From contig JARKIF010000001.1 of NCBI GenBank assembly GCA_029378245.1, positions 4,402,001 through 4,466,000 of the forward strand: 64,000 nucleotides of DNA, in the 5' to 3' direction. The position numbers were made by a program, and so were the translations under genes. Shown piece after piece: positions 48,505-57,921 of the stretch; positions within the stretch are counted from its first letter, which is position 1, and every line of letters starts with the position of its first letter. The notes beneath the pieces were generated by a model. The model was not told where the DNA came from. It was given only the letters and a program-made list of their open reading frames with translations, and did no database searches. The stretch is from Roridomyces roridus (Eukaryota; Basidiomycota; Agaricomycetes; Agaricales; Mycenaceae).

Positions 48505-49485
48505 CTATCGAAGGTCGGGCCCGGATGGAAGAGGATCTACGGACCCGTCCTTGGACAGATAAAATGGATATTCTGCGTCGGCTACAAATCTCAGCAACGT
48601 TCGTTCCGGGCGAAGAAAGCAGAGGCTTACGAGGTGGCAAACCCGCCATCCTCCCCGCAATGAACGCTTCCGCACGAGCCCAGAAATCGTTCCCGTAAAG
48701 AATCCCACATTGCCAGTCGCGCGTGTAATCCTCGAGCGGCATCATGACGAATCGTTTATCCTCCACCCTGATTTGCGGGTGTCTCGCTAACAGGCGGCGG
48801 AGCACGATTAAGGCTTTTAAACCCGTCTTCACCTTCAAAAGCTCCTTGTAGCGAGCCGTAAGGGAGGCAGTGAAGGCGTCGAAAGCGAGGTGTGTGAGCC
48901 TGGGGAGAGCTGCGAGGCCCGTCCAGTACTCGTCCTCGTCATCTAAGTCATACAACTCCATATGTGTGATACCGGCGAAGAGCGGGGATAAGAATATGTC
49001 CTTATTCGAAAAGATGCCGAGGTCGTCCAGCTGGCAGTAGAGATGCCGGAGTGGCATGACCTCCAGTGCCGTGCGACGCTGCACTGCGGCTAGGCCGGGG
49101 AGGAGGATGCAGAGATTTTGAACGTTGGGGCAGGCCGAGACGATGGTGTGGCTCTCTTTGGTGTCGAGCTCTAGGAGCATGAGGTTTTGCACGCCCATCA
49201 AGAGCTCGGGGTGGGTTTGCTGAATGTGCGTGAATTTGCGACGCTGGAGGATGGTAATCCAGGTATCGTGAATCTGTTGATGATTAGGGTGCGATAGAGC
49301 AGTGGGCGGACCCTGAAGAGATGGTTCAGGCGGATAGACACTTGCGAGGATATGGGGAATAGTCACCAGTATCGGACTCGTGACGCCACGAGGAGCAGGT
49401 TGGGGATAGAAACAGGCCAAGAGATTGCGATCAATTCAAAGATCGCACGCTCCAGCTCGGGAGGAAGACGTGGCTCGTCTTCCAT
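48505..49485 (-). pseudogene. F-box-like gene, third paralogue, frameshifted
   Basis: Exon 1 from ATG 49485 reads [18 protein letters not shown] and [11 protein letters not shown]; a 54-base intron follows and VRPLLYRTLIINRFTIPGLP continues in frame. A one-base loss in gtcgcaaattc then shifts the frame; the old frame goes on as QNLMLLELDTKESHTIVS, YDLDDEDEYWTGLAALPRL and DFWARAEAFIAGRMAGLPP. After a further intron DAEYPFYLSKDG is left, without the usual end. Compared with the intact 13.5 kb copy this is a recent pseudogene. Confidence 0.7.
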
Positions 49486-49616
49486 GGTGGTGGTACGGAG
49501 TCAAGGGCTGATTCGTATCAGTGGCAGTGTCGCGCCTCTTCCTTCCTGCCGCCATGCCGCTCACAGTAAGCCTCACACTAGAACCAATGCCGTGCTTACA
49601 TTCGTGAATAGACCAT

Positions 49617-49742
49617 GGACCGCTCTCCGCTGTCAATCCCAGAACTCCTGGACCAGATATTGGGATTCCCCAACGCCGAGATCTTCGCGTCTCCCCCCAA
49701 GCTCGCATACTACTTATTTTGCTCCCTCCATCCTGGCTAAAA
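49617..49742 (+). pseudogene. F-box N-terminal fragment, divergent to the third paralogue
   Basis: ATG at 49617 gives MDRSPLSIPELLDQILGFPN and runs to a stop after LFCSLHPG. Only the F-box helix is recognisable; the rest of the gene is missing. Confidence 0.5.
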
Positions 49743-50186
49743 CTGGTGGGGGCTCAATCAGCTTGTTTGCCCCGTCGTTTACTCACGATATTGGAGGAAT
49801 GCCAGCATCTCGCCACGTTCATCAGGGCTTGCCGACATGGTTCATCAAACGCACTCTGAACGATACTCCCCGAGATTAGGTCGCGTCGTCTCGGCCATTG
49901 GATTCCGCTGCTCGACAAAAAGTATTGGCAATCACATGGTCTCGACCCACCGCCAATTGACGAAAGGCGTGGTTTCTCGTGCTTCATTGACATTACGCCC
50001 AGACCAATGCTCGTTCACTTCAGTTCGTTGCGTAGTAATTCTCAGAGGGGAAAAAGAAGTGGGTGTTTGAATAATTGTATGGGAGGAACCGAACCTTGGA
50101 CATCCTCATCCGAGGACACAATCAGACTTGGTTGCGACGTGGAATGAAGTCGTAAATTATGAGTGGTATACTAATTGCGAAACTAA
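49743..50186. other. No gene seen
   Basis: Short frames without family resemblance; 3' flank of the secreted-protein gene on the right side. Confidence 0.4.
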
Positions 50187-51087
50187 CTAATACTTGACAG
50201 TAATCTTTGCACCCCTCGCCCCATCCGTATTAACCGTAGTCGTCAACCCATCCTGAACATCACTCGCCACACTCCACTTGACATTGGCCACCTTCCCACC
50301 CGACAAACTCAGATTGATTCCCGAAAACACTGTCGTCCCCTGGGGATAATCGCTCTCCGTCGTAACAGAGTATGACTCGAGCGTCTCCGTAGCCCAAGTG
50401 AGCTGGTTGATTCCCCCAATGCTGAGCGCCGTGCCGGGGATGTTGGTGAATTGTGAAACGTAGGAGTAGTTGTTGCCGAGGTGCATGGTGAGGGTAATCA
50501 CGCCGCGCAGGACGTCACCTGGGTTGACGCGCACGAGAGGGGTGAAATACGTCCCAGAGGGGCCGACGTACCATGATGCGACGCTCCAATATTGACCGCC
50601 GCCTGCCGCCGAGGGGCCGTACTATATGAAAACAATTTGATCAATGTCAGATAGGGAGAGCAATTTGTTGTTGACATACCTGGAGCACCGGCTGCAGAAT
50701 GGCGTTCCCGGACGAGGGTTCGATGGAGTTGAATAGGAAGACGGTCTGCCCGTTGAACGTCTTGGGCGCAGGAGGGACGGTCCACGTCGTTGTGAAGGAA
50801 GAGATGGGGGCTGAGTTGGTGTTGAGCCACGACGCATAGGTGATCCAGCCCGACTGCTGCGGCACCTCGGTGGAGTTCGCGGGCGCAGAGAAGAGCTTGG
50901 TGCCGTTCGAGGAGATGATGTGCGTCTCGTGAGCCTCGGGGTCGTGCAGGAGCGAGCCGTTGGCGGGCATCTGATGCACGTTATTCCAACCGCGCCAGCC
51001 ACCGGGGGCGACGGCAGTCCCCGCGAAGGCGGAGGGAGCGATGAGCCCCAAGAGGAAGACGGCGGTCGCGGCGACAGAGGCGTGCAT
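50187..51087 (-). CDS. Secreted jelly-roll protein of an agaric family (eqolisin-like layout)
   Basis: Exon 1 51087-50680 and exon 2 50621-50187, separated by a 58-base intron, join to 280 codons plus stop. The N-terminus MHASVAATAVFLLGLIAPSA is a clear signal peptide. The mature part has SFTTTWTVPPAP, GQTVFLFNSIEPSSGNAI, LQPVLQYGPSAAGGGQYW, SVASWYVGP and VRVNPGDVLRG. The order W-x-V-P, AILQ/PVLQ, YW-ASWY and GD-L resembles glutamic peptidases (G1, eqolisins), but the usual Q...E pair cannot be assigned with confidence, so protease activity is only a possibility. A jelly-roll binding protein is the alternative. Extracellular location is likely. Confidence 0.78.
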
Positions 51088-52029
51088 AGTGAGGAAGAAA
51101 GATGGGTGGGAGGGCAGTGGGATCTTCTGGATGTCCGAAGCACAAGAACGCGGCTCTTATAACCCCTCCGTTGTTATATTGAGCATAGATCGGATACACC
51201 TGGGTGGAGCGCGCAGTAGGGGCCGACTCCCGCTCCTGGCCCCCCTGTTACTGTATTGTACTTCTCACAATAGAATTGCTCGTACCATTCATGTTCAAAA
51301 GAAGGCCTTCTCTGTACTGAAGCAGACGGTAGATGCAAGGAGACGCCGCGGAACCATATACGGGCTGATGAGAGTCGCAATATCGGATGTCATTTAGGGG
51401 TGACGCATTGTGCTCGAGACGGAATTTATAATTTCAAAACCGGAAGAGACGAGGACATAAGAGAAACCTGGAGACTCGAAGGACGGGCAGCAATGGGCAT
51501 GGTGGTTGGTGACGAGTCCCTTTGATGTGAGATGTGAATCAGTGTCACCCGACACCTCTTCTCACCTGCAGTCATGCCGTCGCATTGCCGTCGCAGCGGC
51601 ATGCGCAGTCCGCTCTCCCTCCCGCCCAAGGAACCAGGAGTACGCAGTTCAACCTCCTCGACAGTTTGCCTCGTTTCCAGGTCGCCCCTTCGTCTGAGCC
51701 CTGCGCGTTCCTAGCCTCCCCTGACACAGCTCTCGATCTCTCACCTGGGTTTGAAACATTTGGCACTCTACAGCCACTGGGTTCGAGCGTTCTGCGCTTG
51801 CTTTGGATGTCGAGTTTCTCAGAAATCCTCCGAACTCGCGTGGCTGGTCACACCTGCGAGTCCTGGCTCCTTTGATTGAAAATTGATTCAAAACCGCACA
51901 TCACGATCACGCACAGTCCGTAACGATTGTCAGTCTCCGGACGCTGGTCGGTCATTAGTTGCAGATATTGTGCCTTTTTCTGTCTGAAGCGACTGGCTGA
52001 ACGGATTCGATCGAACTTACAGCTGCCGG
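51088..52029. other. No gene seen
   Basis: A minus-strand TATA-like stretch lies about 70 bases upstream of the secreted-protein ATG. The 51534-51875 frame (113 residues) is unrecognised. Confidence 0.4.
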
Positions 52030-52400
52030 CTCCGGATCAGATGTCCAGCTGCTCCAAATAACCACATGGTCCGTGCGCGCGCTCGGGGTATAAATCTCCG
52101 CTCTCGACGTCCAGACAACTCATACTTACCTTGATGGCATACGCCCCTTCACATCCCTGGGTGTATGGCCGTAGGAACACTCCATAGCACGGCGACCCTG
52201 TCCATACAGAGTGGGCTTGCGGTTTGTATGGGCTTCGGCTCATGCACCGTCCCAATATTTTCCTGCCCACCACGGCCACTCGGCTGGGTGGGCCTTTTTT
52301 TATGCCGGTTCGTCGGCCTAACCCTAACCCTAGTTTAAATCAATACAATTTCAACTTCCGACTGGCAGCGGCATCCACGGCATTCTCTCTTGCACGCCTG
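52030..52400 (-). repeat. Dispersed repeat with internal TTAGGG units, copy B (inverted)
   Basis: Reverse complement of copy A at 1345-1712, including ccctaaccctag at 52322-52334 and the shared sharp end at gctccggatcag (52031). Left of the telomere-like units the copies are diverged but alignable (ccgactggcagcggcatcca against ccgactgcagcggcaatcac). No target duplication was found. Confidence 0.8.
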
Positions 52401-53024
52401 ATTTTAACGGCGCACCACGGCACGCCATTTTCTGAGTACCCTTGAGAAACCGTGTCGTGTCCAACGTCCGCCACTGCAGGGATCCTTTTCTGCATGAAGC
52501 CAGTAGCAAGTCGGTTTTATTGTTGCATTCGTGTCGCTCACCATGCTCCCCAGCTGGCGACCACATCTTGAGATTGCTCGACACAAGGAACATCTCCGCG
52601 CCTCCGTCGCAGTTCGCTCTCGGACCCAGCCCTCTGAATCTTTCTCTACTTATTCCAGTCAACGACAGAGCAGTTACGTGAGGAAATCCGAACAAGGTCG
52701 CTGTGAAGTTTCGACACGTCGCGACGAAAATACAAAGCAAATCCCAGAGCTGCTGATGCCCAATTGAATCCTTTGCCGTCAACAGGATCCGACCGTCAAT
52801 GCGATGTGTCAAGCTTCACGACGACCTTGTTCCAGCCTTGTTCCCCTATATCTCATTACCTGCTTCATTGTACTGCATGTGGACAATGGACACTGTCGGT
52901 TAGTATAAATGCTCTCTTCGCTGCCAGTGACATTCCAGAAACTTTCCAGACGTTCGCTCTTAAGCCTGACTTGCTCCCACTATCCTCTCGCTTACACACG
53001 CATCCACAATCACTATCGACAAGT

Positions 53025-54422
53025 ATGGATTTCGACTCGCAAATTGACGCCGCGGGCTGTAAGCTCAATGCCTTCCGACCAGGAACTGTGGACGTGATAG
53101 TACGTGCGCCGTTGCGAGTCATATCTTTTCAAATGTCTGAACTCATGATAGGTGGAAGGAAATCAATACACGATCGACCGATTCTTCCTCGAACGCGACT
53201 CTCCGGTGTTGCGCGAGCTGTTTGCGGAGCTCCGGGAGGGAGATCCTGTATATGCACTGTCGGGTGCCACCAAGGCGGAGTTGGAGCATTTGCTCTGGGT
53301 TTACTACAAGACGTCAGTCCCAGAAATCTTCCTAATCACTGCATTTTGCCCATTTCTAGGCAAGGGGTAATCTAGGTTCTCCGAGGTTGAATCTGGACTT
53401 ATCTGGCTTCGTCTAGGTTCATTTGCATTCTTCAGGCTTGGTCTAGCCCGTGGGATAATCTAGGTTCTACGAGGTGTCCTCGGCCAACCTTACCAAGGTT
53501 TGTCGGGGTTTGTCGGGCCTTGCCTGGGTTCATCCCGCTCACGAAAATCCCCGAGTTCATGACCAAGGTGTGCATCCATCTCATTGTGCTCCAAATCTGC
53601 TGTCAGAATGATGGCCTGAGAAAAATAGAGCTTGTTCGATTGATCTCACCGACGGCCCATCTCCCAAGTATTCGGCTCTCGTTGGGTAAATTTTCTATCT
53701 CAAGGATGGGCCCCCGTACCACACCAAACACCATTCAATGCATATTTGCACAGTTTCCAACACTTCTTCCCAGCGGCCATGGCCTGGTCAATTTATCTGG
53801 TTTGAGCGGGATTTGTCTGGGTTCGTCCGGATCCTCGCTGAGCGAAGACAAACACAGACTAACCAAGATCAATGTCTAGACAAGGCCAGGCAAACATCCT
53901 TGGCCAGGTGGTTTGTATAGGCATCTAGGCAAGGGGTTTGCCTAGAAGTAGGTAAAATGCAGTGAATACCGGCCAGCTGTATTTACCATTCACAGATCGA
54001 TCGCACGCGATCCCTGGGCACCCATCACCGTCTGGAAGGACATCCTCAAACTCGCCGACATGTGGAAGATGGAACAAATCAAAGACCATGCCCTTGGCCA
54101 TCTCCGCCGAGGCAAAATGGACGCTATGGAAAAGATCAAACACTGCGAACGCGAGGACGTGCCGACCTACGAAGCGAAAGAGGCGTATATGGAGTTGTGC
54201 ACGCGCACGGAGCCGTTGACCGCCGCTGACTTTCAAGTGCTCGGCATGGATATCGGGCTACGGATTATGCAAATTCGGGAGCGCATATTGGCCAGCCGTG
54301 TGCCGCAGGCCGGAATCAAGCCTCAGAGCGAGGGGGAGATCGTGGATGATGTGATTGGAAGAGCACCTCCCCCTACTGTGTTAGCTTCTGAGATGGGCGC
54401 CGAGTTTGATTTATACTGTTGA
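53025..54422 (+). CDS. BTB/POZ domain protein
   Basis: Exons 53025-53099, 53152-53312 and 53996-54422 join to 220 codons plus stop. The BTB fold is seen as VDVIVEGNQYTIDRFFLERD, SPVLRELFAELREGDP, ELEHLLWVYYKT. It is followed by the family's helical part VWKDILKLADMWKMEQIKD and LTAADFQVLGMDIGLRI. Such proteins usually serve as dimerising adaptors, often for cullin 3 (family knowledge); no further domain is present. The second intron (53313-53995) is 683 bases because it holds a 628-base transposon. A TATA-like gtataaatg lies about 120 bases before the ATG. Confidence 0.8.
53337..53964. mobile_element. CACTA-like MITE in the BTB gene intron, 628 bases
   Basis: Terminal inverted repeats of about 30 bases: left cactgcattttgcccatttc, right (reverse complement) cactgcattttacctacttc, both followed by taggcaa. 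A 3-base target duplication aat stands at 53334-53336 and 53965-53967. CACTG ends and a 3-base duplication fit the CACTA superfamily. Inside are direct repeats of taatctaggttct (twice) and related gg-tt motifs. No coding capacity. Confidence 0.82.
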
Positions 54423-54564
54423 ATTCTCTGATCAAATCTTTTATTTTTTACCCCGGGCAACTGCCAACTTGACCGCCAACCTTTGATATCCATGTGCCCA
54501 TCCATGAAGCATGCCTCAGAACTCGGCTAAGTACTTCCTGCCCTGGTATGAGCAGTCCAGAATT

Positions 54565-56535
54565 CGCCCGTTCGATTCGGGCCAGCACAAGTGGTGGAGC
54601 ATTTCCCAAGGATTTCTGATATAGAACACAGATACATCGACGCTGGCTCGCTCGCTCAACTTTCAGGTTCAGCGCCGAAAGCCATTTAACGTGCGATTCC
54701 CCGGATGCCAGACTTCGGTGACGCACGGTCCGCAGCGTTTCCACCCTCAGCAGAATGCCTGTTCGACTCAGGCCCCAGTTTTGGATGCAAAGGTCCTCCC
54801 TCTTTTTGCGTAAACCACTTCGCTGCGAGTACAAACTGCACTAACTATCGAACTCGGCCGCTGCACCCGGATGCACCAACCTTAATACTTATCCCGCGGC
54901 GGACAGTCCGTGTCTGCATCCCGCAGCCGTCTTCTCTTCGTAAACAGACTCTATCGACACCTGTTTGACTCGGGGCCCGGGTTGAGGAGTCGTTGCAAGC
55001 AATTTAGGAAAGACCAGCGCGTGTATTCCCTCCTTCCTCGCACACCCCGCAGTTGCCGACCGGCCAACCGGCGACATGGGATTTATTTCGTTGTGGGAGA
55101 ATCAACAGCACATTTACTGACGGCTTGAACTCACCCAAAGCGGAGAGCGGGACGCTCTTGATAAAGACCGAGGTAGGTACGCACGTTTATCCGTCCACGG
55201 CGTATGTGGTGTGTTGGAGCTCCGCGACGGCTAGAAGCACGTCTCACTGTTCATCCCATTGCCCCAAACCAGACATACCCTAAAATACCGACCATAGATA
55301 GCATATAAATACCTGGTTACTACGAACGTTTGCTGTCTCCATCTTCATCTGTATCCACCACCTTCTCACCCACAACTCAGTATGCCCCACACATCGCACA
55401 AGCACAGGCACCACCATGAGGAAGGCGACGAGGCCCCCGTTGCCCCGGGCTCGGTGACGATATACAACCTCCCCACGGGCTGCAACTGCGCCAACAAGTC
55501 AACGTACGATCAGGAGGAAATCCAGAGTGCGTGTGATGAGGCGCTCGCGCTCGCCAGCGAGGGGCAGACGGTGGGCCGCGACAAGTACCCGCATGTGTAC
55601 AACGGTGAGAGTCAGCTCTCCCTCTCTCGAATACCCGCTCACTAGTCCCCACTGCAGACAACGAGCGCTTCAATTTCGGCCACGCGCAGAAACCCTTCTT
55701 CGAGTTCCCCATCATGCCCTCGGGCGAGATATTCGATGGCGATACCTCCCCTGGCGCTGACCGCGTCGTCATCGGGTCCGTCGCAGCGGACTACGCGTCG
55801 GCCGTCTTTTGCGCCGTCATCACCCATACCGGGGCGGTGAAGCATGATGGATTTGTCGAGTGTAAGGACGATACCATTAATACGGACGGGGAGGGCGTTT
55901 GGGAGGCTTCTCAGCGCAGAGGGACGAAGGGGAGGGGGAGGGAGGCCCCGGAGGGCAGGCAGCATCTCAAGCCGGAGGACGTCAAGTTGCCGTTCGTGCT
56001 CGGGGGTGTCAGAAATGAAGAGTGAATGATGGATGGGGCTGTATGTACAATAGGGCGTTTCGAAACAATTATTCTGTCGGAATGTGGGCTTTGATATCAT
56101 CACGAAATTTGCAGGGCGCGCGACTCCAAAGTCTTCCCACGGTTCAAATTAGATCGCTAACACACCCTTGAAATGCTCGTTCTTCAGACAAATAAGTATT
56201 TCAGCAGACGGTGTACTTTCAAATGAACTCAGCAGCGGATACAAGAAAACTTGGACCTTCACGCACGGTACACGCCCGTTCGATTCAGGCTCGAACCATT
56301 TGGTGAGCAATGCGTACTTAAATTTTGCCCCTTGGCTCAGCATTGATCGCGCGCTGTGGCTGTCCGCCACCTCTTGACTCTCGTACCCTTCCAAATGAAC
56401 ATTTGAACTCCACATCGACAGACTCTCAATCCCCTACGAGTACCTTAGTTGCCGGACATGAGTCTCCGAAGACCCGATGCCACCAATGCTCGGTTATGAT
56501 CTGCAGCTGGTTTCTGTTCGACTCAGGCTCCAGCC
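54565..56535 (+). repeat. Scattered tRNA-T-arm-like motif, five copies
   Basis: Five copies of a (c/t)tgttcgaytcrggc motif: 54567-54583, 54758-54774, 54960-54976, about 56275-56291 and 56514-56530. Two form a perfect T-arm: gcccg-ttcgatt-cgggc and gcctg-ttcgact-caggc. The bases after the motif (ccag..., then ttggtg or ctggtg) are partly shared. They flank the ribonuclease gene on both sides. A tRNA-derived short interspersed element is a possible explanation; A-box and 3' tail were not found. Confidence 0.5.
55382..56025 (+). CDS. Guanyl-specific ribonuclease (T1/N1 family) without signal peptide
   Basis: Exons 55382-55604 and 55658-56025 (53-base intron) join to 196 codons plus stop. RNase T1-type enzymes cut single-stranded RNA after guanosine. 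The family's active-site set is visible in order: YPH (Tyr38 and His40 of RNase T1), FFEFPI (Glu58), ADRVV (Arg77) and ITHTGA (His92). CNCANKSTYDQEEIQSAC and the YN-x-E-x-F-x-F segment also fit. Family members are normally secreted, but this one begins MPHTSHKHRHHHEEGDE, histidine-rich and charged, with no hydrophobic stretch. It also has a charged C-terminal tail of about 45 residues. An upstream exon with a signal was not seen. Confidence 0.82.
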
Positions 56536-56569
56536 GTCTGGTGGCGACAGGGGAATTTTTACTCAGGCG

Positions 56570-57307
56570 TTACACCGTGGTCTTCCGCAACTGATTTCTC
56601 TTCGGTTTCGTCGTTCCAACAAAGACGTCCGAGATTCCAAACGACTTTGTGGAGGGGGCCGCCTCATTCGATAAAGAAACACGTACATCATCCTTTGGAA
56701 AGGGAGGATCCACCTCCTTGCCTCTCCCGGGATATGTAGCAGACACGCCCTTGCCCAGTACGGTTACACTGACTCCAACCATTTCAAGCGAGTCATAGGG
56801 ACACAGGTTGACCCCGTTTCGGGTGGGCAGGTTTACCGAGAAGGACTGCAACCCCGTGGGACTCGGCTTATCCGCGCTGCATAAACGAAGCATTTGGACA
56901 AGTGCGTCGAGACCTGAATCGTACTCGGGTGGGTTGTCGATGTGGAGGTGCTTGAGATGCGTAAGGAGGGTCTCGGTGTCATCCTTGGACTCGGCCTTGA
57001 GCTCGAGGACGGCGACAAGCGAGGTGAGATTATACCGCGAAGATGCGGATGGAACCACGAGGTGCAGATTTGTAGGGGATGGTGTGTGCTGGAGGAAATT
57101 CCGTAGGGATGAGAGATCTGTGAGCGTCATGCCGATGCCCCCGGGCTGGGCTTGGTACTCCGCTTGGGAGTGAAGCAGGCAGAGAGCGTTGATATGCTGG
57201 AGCTCGTTCACCCCAGGAATGAGCTGTACTTTGAGGTGCTTGATATGCGGTAGGGTCGTCGACCCCAGGAAAGTGATTATGCGTGGATCGGGGGTGTCGG
57301 TGGGCAT
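56570..57307 (-). CDS. C-terminal part of a leucine-rich F-box-type protein (tentative)
   Basis: A single open frame of 245 codons from MPTDTPDPRIITFLGSTT. It shows the irregular leucine repeats of agaric F-box proteins (LPHIKHLKVQLIPGVNELQ, TETLLTHLKHLHIDNPPEY, LQSFSVNLPTRNG), then a basic end (KPKRNQLRK). No F-box precedes it: upstream frames to 57.4 kb are open but unlike an F-box. Either the 5' exons are lost or the gene is a short member. Confidence 0.5.
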   Translation of the reverse strand: MPTDTPDPRIITFLGSTTLPHIKHLKVQLIPGVNELQHINALCLLHSQAEYQAQPGGIGMTLTDLSSLRNFLQHTPSPTNLHLVVPSASSRYNLTSLVAVLELKAESKDDTETLLTHLKHLHIDNPPEYDSGLDALVQMLRLCSADKPSPTGLQSFSVNLPTRNGVNLCPYDSLEMVGVSVTVLGKGVSATYPGRGKEVDPPFPKDDVRVSLSNEAAPSTKSFGISDVFVGTTKPKRNQLRKTTV

Positions 57308-57921
57308 GGTCGGATGCTGGGCAACCTCGATGGGGGACGCGGCTACTTGTACACTGGGTGGCGCGCAATCCTGTAGAGGTGTGGTCTTCTGAGTTCATCT
57401 CCGACAACGCCAGAATTGGTCACTCGAGAGCAGGAAGTAATCCAATTGCCACACGGGCGGCAGCTCTTCGGAAACGGCTGTTGTACATGTAGGCATTTGC
57501 GGCTCTCGATTTGGGCGCGGTCGGTGACAATCCTAGTCCGTAATACTTACACAGAGGCAAGGAATCGAAGGCAAATCGAAAGAGGTGGCAAGGAGGTGGT
57601 CATGATGGCGTGACGACAGAAGCAAGCCGTGCCGGCGGCCGCCATCTGATTGATGGCAGCTTTCTCTCTCCCACCACCATCGCCAAAGCACCCACTCGCC
57701 CAACGATGTCGGCGGATGACGGACGATGAGATGAATGTGGGACGACGGCAGCATTGTCAAGGGCAAAACGAGAACAAAGGAAATGAATGACTTATGTGCG
57801 TTCCTTTGTTCTCTTTGTCCTGACCCCGTTACGAACCACCCTCGCTTGCGTCAGCGGCTATTCGACTATTTAAACCTCCGCGCCTTTCAACTTCCACCAC
57901 ACATCCCTCTTTCCCCGCCCC
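57308..57921. other. Intergenic, no gene seen
   Basis: Divergent 5' flanks of the leucine-rich frame and of the dynamin-like gene. A tatttaaacc element at about 57870 lies 50 bases before the dynamin ATG. Confidence 0.45.
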
